NCBI RefSeq assembly: GCF_023159225.1
Contig: NC_063168.1
Location: forward strand, 63,963,398 to 64,027,397
DNA: 64,000 nucleotides
DNA from: Perognathus longimembris pacificus
Taxonomy: Eukaryota > Chordata > Mammalia > Rodentia > Heteromyidae
Reading direction: 5' to 3'
The number at the start of each line of letters is the position of its first letter. The first letter of the stretch is position 1. Shown here one piece after another: positions 57,843-64,000 of this stretch. A model generated the notes under the pieces. It made no database searches and was not told where the DNA came from. It saw only the letters and a program-made list of their open reading frames with translations. The translations under genes were made by a program, and so were the position numbers.

Positions 57843-58114
57843 GCACAAGTAAAAAGAACTCGGCACCAGATGCTCATTAGGCTGGGCAGGAGGGGCTGGC
57901 AGTCTGGAGAGCTGACCCCCTTGATGCTATCATAATTGAGTTTTCAGCCCCATTTTCATTCATGGGCTGAACCTAACAGATCTAGCTGTGAACAAAATCA
58001 TCACAAAGAAAGAAAAGGAATATTTACCTTTATGCTGAATATCAGGATTGGAGAATGGTGAAAATAGAGGTCTGTTTGCACCAGTGTTGCAGTGTTTTTT
58101 GTTTTGCCTTATCC

Positions 58115-58327
58115 TGTTTGCTTGAATTCAGGGCCTGGAAACTATCCCTGAGTCTTGGTGCTCAGATTTAGCCTTTTATCACTTGAGCCACCATTCCATT
58201 TTCGGGTTTTAGTTAGTTAGATATGAGTCTCAGGGACTTTCTTGCCCAGGCTGGCTTTGATTCGTGATACTCATATCTCAGCCTTCTGAATAGCTTGGAT
58301 TAAGGCATGAGCCACTGGTGTCCAGAT
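58115..58327 (-). repeat. Composite SINE (B1-like + tRNA-like)
   Basis: Antisense: GCTTGAATTCAGGGCCTGG, CACTTGAGCCACCATTCC, TCTTGCCCAGGCTGGCTTTG, AGGCATGAGCCACTGGTG. Confidence 0.8.
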
Positions 58328-58331
58328 GTAT

Positions 58332-58418
58332 CAGTTTTTCTATGGTAATGGGAACTGAGCCCAGGGCTTTGCACATACTAGGCAGTGTTCTACCACTGGA
58401 CTACCTTCTCAGCCCTCA
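58332..58418 (-). repeat. ID SINE
   Basis: Antisense ID element: GAGCCCAGGGCTTTGCACAT, TTCTACCACTGGACTACC, TCTCAGCCCT. About 85 bp, nearly full length. Confidence 0.75.
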
Positions 58419-58914
58419 GCTATGTCTTTACCAGATGAGCTGAATTTTAACACATGTAGCTGTGGAAACCGACAGTTTTGGAGTCTCTAACCTCCCTCTG
58501 ACATCCCCCCTCCTCAAAAAAAAAAAAAGAAAAAATATACCTTTGCTGCAAATAAACATGTCTCTGCAACGAAAGCCATAGCTTCATTTATCCATTGCCA
58601 AGTTACTCCATCCCTCTGCCCCTGCCTTGCTTGATGTGGAAGAGGCCTCAAGTCCACAAAATGGTGCAAGGCAGGTGCACTAATTGTCATTTGGTAAATT
58701 GAGATTTTACACAAATATTTCTGTTTGATATGGGGACAGAGGTATAGACTGAACCTAGCTGAAATTAAGCCACACCCGGAAGGCAGACAAAATGGACTTT
58801 GCTCCTTGGCCTTTTACAGTGGTGTTCAGCCCCATCTCTCATCTCCTGCGGGTACTACTGGCAAAACAGAAAGGAGGACAACTTCTTTGGCTACCTTCTA
58901 ATGGATGAGAAAAA

Positions 58915-59006
58915 GTGTTAGCTTTGGCAGCATGGCTACTGGACCTGGGTAGACGTAGGAAGATTAGCATAGTCTCTGAATTAGAAGGAGACTCAAGTGT
59001 TCTGGA
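58915..59006 (+). pseudogene. U6 snRNA pseudogene
   Basis: Starts GTGTTAGCTTTGGCAGCAT, matching the U6 5' stem with changes. It then has GGAAGATTAGCATAGTCTC, close to the conserved region that includes the ACAGAGA-adjacent 'AGATTAGCAT', and ends near TTCTGGAC. The ACAGAGA box itself is altered (ACGTAGG), the 3' stem is disrupted and the terminal T run is missing. It is a dead copy, probably spread by L1. Confidence 0.75.
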
Positions 59007-59009
59007 CAA

Positions 59010-59860
59010 AAAATGAGATGAGCTCCCCCTCCCCCGCCCCAGAAATGGGTGTAGGGTAACAGTTTGATTTTTTTTTTAATTCATGTATACACTCTGGCTC
59101 CATCTTCGGAAAATTACTTCTATTTAGTATACTTAATTGCTGCGATTGCTGTGAGTTTTTGTGCATTTTAAAGAATTTGGTAAAAGATGTGACAAGATTG
59201 ACAGTAAAATGATTATCAAGTGAAAATAATCTTTATAGATTCATACACCCACTTCCATCTTGTAAATCTTGAATTTAGAGGCCTAGAAAATAGCTGAGAG
59301 GCTATTGATTTTTTTTTTCCATTTGTCCATGGGAAGACAATTATAGGAACAATAACAGTTTACAGGTATGCAATTCTACACACCTACAGTATTTTAAGCA
59401 CTCAGAATTTTACATCAAATTGAACAAAGAAGTTCCACTTTGTGATTTGGGCCTAAGGATCTTGAGACTTCTCACACTCCTGGTGTCCATCCATGCCCAT
59501 CCAGACAAGTTAGGCCGAGCTCCAGGAAGACTTCTTCTTAGCCCCCTGCTTCAGGGAGACTCTTGTAGGGTTTCTTAGCTAATGTTCATGACTACAGCTC
59601 AGGAGGGAGCAGAACCAGAGGTTATGGGGACCTCTTGTTCTTGTGAGCAGAACTGTCACATGATCCTCCGATACTGGAAGCTTGGAGCCAGAGAGCCAGA
59701 GAAATGACCAAGGCAACTGTAAAAAGGGCCTTTGAAACCCATGACCCAGCCATGAGTCTTGCCGCCTTTTTAGCTGGGCATCTAAGGACATGTTTCCATT
59801 ATTTCAACTTACTGATCTCATTCTAGATATCATCTGTATTGTTTGTTAGAGCAAATAAAA
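59010..59860. other. No recognisable feature
   Basis: Single-copy-looking sequence. Confidence 0.4.
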
Positions 59861-59864
59861 AGTG

Positions 59865-59902
59865 ACTCATTCATTCACTCACTCATTCATTCATTCATTT
59901 GT
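59865..59902. repeat. (ATTC)n short tandem repeat
   Basis: About nine ATTC/ACTC units. Confidence 0.9.
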
Positions 59903-59967
59903 ATCTTTATCTCTTGCGTGTGGTAAGAGTATTATGATAGATGTGTGACACTCTTTTTTATGTATGT

Positions 59968-60166
59968 GTGCCAGTGCTGGGACTTGAACTCAGGGCCTGA
60001 GCACTGTCCCTGGCTTCTCTTTGCTCAAGGGTAATGCTAACACTCTACCACTTGATCCACAGCATCACTTCTGGCTTTTTCTATATATGTGGTGCTGTGT
60101 TATGGAACCCAGGGCTTCATGTACACAAGGTAAGCACTTTACCACTAGGCCATATTCCCAGCCCCG
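59968..60166 (-). repeat. Composite SINE (ID-like + tRNA-like)
   Basis: Antisense full copy: GGACTTGAACTCAGGGCCTG, ACTCTACCACTTGATCC, AACCCAGGGCTTCATGTAC, CATATTCCCAGCCCC. Flanks TGACACTCTTT and TGACATTCTTT form a probable target duplication with one change. Confidence 0.9.
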
Positions 60167-60169
60167 TAA

Positions 60170-60925
60170 ATGACATTCTTTAGGATTGATATCTGCTGGG
60201 CCAGGGAGGGAAGCTCTCTACCAGAGGTCTGCAGATTTGTGGGTCATGTCCTGATGATATATCTCTCCATGATGTCTGGAGAAGTTCCACTTCTGATCAG
60301 GTATTTGAAAATGTGTGAAAGCCTTTGGTTGACATCATCGTGTGGGTAGAAGAGAGAGATGGATTCTGTATGTGAAGAGTTGTCCCTTAGTGTACATGAA
60401 CCTGGAGGTGTCTATGGACAAGAAGTGGTGCCTAGATGCTAACTTCATAATAATACAAAGTGAATCTGTGTTGCCTTTCCCAGGGCAAGTACCCATGGTG
60501 TACACTGAGCCAAGATTGTGTTTCTTTATGTTCTAGGAATTTCCTTCCATTGTTCTGATGATGGAAAATCATTACCACCACTGGCAATACCTTTCAGGGC
60601 ATTGAGGTTGCCCTACAATATAGTCATTATAATCTACCCTCCTTCTCTTTTCCTCACTGGTGAATTTGGGCAGAGACCCAAAGCTATGGGTCATTGTATC
60701 TTTTAGGTTAGTTCTCCTCTTAATCATTTGTAGACTGAAAAGAATGAGTTCTTTTGTGAATTCTTTTATATAGTCTTTTCTATGTCTTTCTCCACTACAT
60801 CATATTTAGGGCATTCCATTGGTGTTTGCTTTAGGACAATTTTTGATGAATGCTTCTTTTATCTAAGAATGGAAGTGCAGGTTGTGATAATTGGAGTCCC
60901 TAAGACATTAAAATCAGCTTGAATT
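60170..60925. other. No gene found
   Basis: Unassigned. The right part (60720-60920) is AT-rich and may be an old L1 piece. Confidence 0.35.
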
Positions 60926-60929
60926 ATTT

Positions 60930-61190
60930 TAAAGTTTTAATTTTTTACAATTATTAGAAAGGTGACGTATAGAGAGGTTATAATTGCTTAAGTCAGAGAA
61001 CAAGTACATTTCTTTTTGGACTGTGTCACTCTTTCCCTCATTCTCTCCCAGTTTTTCCCTCTTGTCCCTACCTAGAAGGCTCATTTTCAATGTAGTGTTC
61101 AGTGAGTACCACTGGTGCATTTGTTCACCCTTTGTCCCTTCCAAACACAGATAATCAAACAACCAAGATAAAAAATAAAATAAAATAAAA
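60930..61190 (-). mobile_element. L1 3' UTR fragment
   Basis: Antisense: ATTAGAAAGGTGACGTATAG, TACATTTCTTTTTGGACTG, TGTAGTGTTCAGTGAGTACC, then an AAAATAAAATAAAAT stretch. Confidence 0.7.
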
Positions 61191-61194
61191 CAAA

Positions 61195-61775
61195 AAACAA
61201 CCAAAAAAGCCTGCATTTTTAGGTGAGTCATTTGCAATGATCCTTTCAAACATAGGTATGAACATCTGACAATTTTATTGTCTTCTAGTCTAGTTATAGA
61301 CAGATTCTTAGTTGTGTTATTGCAAATGATTTCCTTCAATCTCTTCTTTAAGTAGTTAGGAAATGATATTTCTATTAAAAATTACATGGTAGACTATATT
61401 AGGCTTAGCTTCTGCCTGGGGTTAGCAACAGGGAATTAGTAAGAGCTATGTCATAAAAGGGACACTAGATTGGATGGGCCTCAGATGAGAGGCCACAGCT
61501 GTCTGCCTTGTACCCTTCATGAGACAGCATAGGTTAGCAGATTTCTGTGTCACGTTTGTTCTCAAGTCATCCACCCGATGGGGCCAAGGTCAATTTGCTA
61601 AATACTAACTGGAAATTTGTCAGCTGGTCAGTTTGATCTAAGATTCAACTTCTTTCCAAGCCTCTTCTCTTCCATTCAGGGGTTCTGTATCCATTCCCAT
61701 GTTGTTCTCTAAAACACAGGGCCACATTTGCTTTACCATTCTCTGTCTCTTCCTTTCTTGCTCTGTTTATAATTG
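61195..61775. other. No recognisable feature
   Basis: Single-copy-looking sequence. Confidence 0.4.
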
Positions 61776-61784
61776 TTCCTTGCC

Positions 61785-62090
61785 AGCTGCAGGAGATTGC
61801 TTCCAGAACTCCAAGCAAATGGCAAAATGTGGAGACTCAAGTCTCACATACAGAATGGTGTATTGTTAGCATATAACCTACATGCATCTTCCTCCATACT
61901 TTAATACATCTCTAGATTATATCAGTTTATATATTCTCCTACTGAATGAAATGGAAATATGATATAAATAGCTGTTAGGCTGTATGGTTTAGGGAATAAT
62001 GCAAGAAAGTCTGTGTTCAGATACAACTGAAAAAAAATATATATTTGACTTCCGGTTGGTTGAAAATCAACAATAGATACCAAGGGTCAG
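61785..62090. mobile_element. MER2-like (Tigger) DNA transposon
   Basis: 'attgcttccagaactcc', 'atatctctagattatatc'-type core ('acatctctagattatatcag'), 'gtttagggaataatgcaag', 'cttccggttggttgaaaatc' follow MER2-like order. Orientation not assigned. Confidence 0.55.
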
Positions 62091-62266
62091 GTTTACACAC
62101 ATGTGACTCATTTCATTTTCCTGGTGCTTATACTTAAAGCTAAATGTGCAGTGATACTCCATTGTCCAAAGGTAGTTCCCTGTGTATTTTCTAGAAAGAA
62201 AGGCCCCTACCTATAAAGGCAAAATACATCTTTGGCACTCAGGAAATTAAGACTGAATATCAGATT

Positions 62267-62267
<1 letters not shown>

Positions 62268-62352
<85 letters not shown>

Positions 62353-62371
62353 ACACATACACACACACAGA
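62268..62371. repeat. (CT)n-(CA)n compound microsatellite
   Basis: About 35 CT units then a CCCTCACACACA transition into about 13 CA units. Confidence 0.95.
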
Positions 62372-62374
62372 TGG

Positions 62375-63065
62375 TAGAGCTGTTCAGACATTGGAGGAGG
62401 CATAGTTTTGTACTTCTGAGTTTTCTTTCTCTTATTTCCTTCAGTGCTGTCCCCTGTAACTGAGGTCCATTATTTTCTTCATTGCCATCTTACTGTCTCT
62501 TGGTTAGTATTCTGGATGTGATCAGCCCATTTTCTTTCTTTGATTTTTTTTAAGGATACAGTGTTTATGCAAAGGAAAAGGCAGTTCTATAAATTTGAAA
62601 GGATAAGAGAGGAGGACCCAGCTTGGTATCTTGCTCCCAGCTCTCCTAAGCTATAGAAAGGATTCACTTTGTTTCTGGACTGGCCTCACAGTCTAACTGA
62701 TGGAGTGGTTACACTTACAGCAGGGGCTTATAGCAGGGGCTGAGTTGCTCATGCTTCCCCAAGCTTGTGTTCAGAATCCTGTTTCTAGCCGGATTCAGTA
62801 GTAATTCAGTGAAATTATCCAGGCCTTCTTTGGTATCTGTTATAGCATGGGAAAGGGTTACTTACCGTCCACTTCTCGAGATAGTGCGATGGTGTTTTGA
62901 TTTCTGAACCGGTGGTAGGGGGATGCAGTTTGATTTTTAGATATAATTTCATCTTTTTGCCTTTTGGCTATGTTGCTCAAAGGGGATTTTATGTTGCAGT
63001 TTCATTATGGGATAATTTTTATTTCTATACCTAACAGTCATTTTGAATTTTATTGCTTTTTTTTC
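62375..63065. other. No recognisable feature
   Basis: Unassigned AT-rich sequence with a T run near 63060. Confidence 0.4.
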
Positions 63066-63070
63066 ATTTC

Positions 63071-63122
63071 TTTCTCTGTCTCTGTCTCTGTCTCTCTCCC
63101 TGTCTCTGTCTCTCTCCCTCTG
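63071..63122. repeat. (TCTCTG)n imperfect repeat
   Basis: Hexamer array similar to the one at 32.16 kb. Confidence 0.9.
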
Positions 63123-63124
63123 TT

Positions 63125-63755
63125 TTCATGGACTGTTATGGTTTGCTAGTGCTGGATAAGGATTAGGCAAGAAAACCCCATGATGTGATTTGCTAAAATG
63201 AACCTATTGAAAGGCAAGTTCCTACCTAGGGGATCTAAGTGAACCTGCAGACACTGTTTTGTGCTGAATGTTTCAGAGAAATGTTTTTCCATAGCTTTAT
63301 GCTATGGTTTTCTGAGATACTCCATGAATAGAGGGTCCTGTGAGCATGCAGGTGAAACCATGTATATCCTCCTCTTAAAGAGAACTTTTCACTTGATCAT
63401 ATGGAAAGCTTTAGGACTTATAGAAGTCAACAAGTTCTCCTTAAACTTTCCTATTTAACATTTACCATGCTTCTTTCTCCATGAAACTGCTTGATAAGAA
63501 GTTAGGCTTCACGGTCTAATTGAAGGGAGTGATTACATTTGCTTGCCCATCCCCACTCCAGAAAACTAACACCGCATTTGGCACACTATGGGCAATGCTC
63601 TGCTAAGTGTGTGTCGCACTCATGGCGTGAGGTGTGCCTTCCTTCACACACATGCTCATGCCTGACATGAGCCTCTGTCATCAAAGACTCCAACAGGCAT
63701 TTACTTGCCTCTTGTTAGAGAATGAATTAATTCTTTTATTACTGTTTCTCTTAAA
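63125..63755. other. No recognisable feature
   Basis: Single-copy-looking sequence. Confidence 0.4.
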
Positions 63756-63769
63756 AAAACTATTTAAAA

Positions 63770-63870
63770 ATTACCTTTAAATAGCTGTATGCAGGGGTTC
63801 CAGTTGAACATGTCAGTTTGTGAGTATAGTGCATCTTGCTCAATGTCACCCCTTTCATGAGGAACGGATC
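63770..63870 (-). mobile_element. L1 3'-end fragment (type Y tail)
   Basis: Antisense and diverged: TTTAAATAGCTGTATGCAGG, CATGTCAGTTTGTGAGTATAG, CATCTTGCTCAATGTCACCC. Confidence 0.6.
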
Positions 63871-64000
63871 TGAGAGTTCATCACCAGGACAGCCTGGTCC
63901 CTAGATGAGGACAGGCAGTTTGTGTCAGGAAGAGAGCAAGAGCACAGGGGAAGATGTCATAAAATGAGGCAGAGTTAGTTACTGTGCTGTGTGGTAAAGA

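Noticed and set aside
61195..61339. Upstream part of a 136-codon minus-strand frame (60929-61339)
   Set aside because: Most of the frame runs through an L1 3' UTR fragment and lacks any L1 or host protein motif.
15900..63870. Recurring ~100-bp units as a possible CRISPR-like or tandem array
   Set aside because: Copies are dispersed in both orientations, variably truncated and tied to L1 elements; not an array.

Overview
This is a mammalian nuclear DNA window, most likely from a rodent. It looks like intergenic or deep-intronic sequence: AT-rich overall, dense in interspersed repeats and simple repeats, with no bacterial-style operons and no long credible ORFs. The lineage-specific SINEs are composites of an ID-like or 7SL/B1-like half joined to a second tRNA-like half, and the L1 3' ends are shared by many copies. 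From memory this fits SINEs described for geomyoid rodents (pocket mice, kangaroo rats, gophers; Geo and IDL-Geo types). That assignment is an inference and was not searched.

The only recognisable protein-coding sequence is a complete, intronless 37-codon OST4 reading frame (oligosaccharyltransferase subunit 4) on the minus strand at 7544-7657. It ends in a poly(A) tract and lies inside a matched 13-bp duplication, so it is a retrocopy and not the parental gene. The same duplication also encloses a 5'-truncated SINE, suggesting one chimeric retrotransposition event. No other host exon could be supported. Almost all other ORFs are chance frames, low-complexity frames or transposon pieces.

Layout: 1-2.5 kb is an L1 with a 5' inversion that carries a nested L1 tail. 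2.5-7.2 kb is mostly single copy with MIR fragments. 7.26-7.95 kb is the OST4 chimera. 8.1-13.4 kb holds SINEs, an antisense L2 and a second inverted L1. 17.2-18.8 kb holds nested L1 tails and an intact solo LTR (18254-18790) with TATA box, poly(A) signal and 6-bp target duplication. 21.1-22.5 kb holds an L1 tail and a large GA-rich polypurine block. 24.2-26.6 kb has two SINEs and an ancient antisense L1. 29.3-31.2 kb has SINE, L1, MaLR-like LTR and L2 pieces. 35.4-36.4 kb is a comparatively fresh L1 3' end with the ORF2 C-terminus. 41-46.8 kb is a mosaic of ancient L1, MER20, a MaLR-like LTR, Tigger and Charlie-like DNA transposons. 48.4-58.4 kb has more SINEs, an L2, an LTR and microsatellites, including a young SINE with perfect target duplications at 54.2 kb. 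58.9 kb is a decayed U6 snRNA copy. 60-64 kb has SINE, L1, MER2-like and simple repeats.

The genes do not form a pathway. The biology visible here is retrotransposition: L1 supplies the enzymes, and its footprints (5' truncation, twin-priming inversions, A-tails, target duplications) appear on L1 itself, SINEs, U6 and the OST4 mRNA copy. Family names were assigned by eye from remembered consensus sequences, and boundaries are approximate unless a target duplication fixes them.
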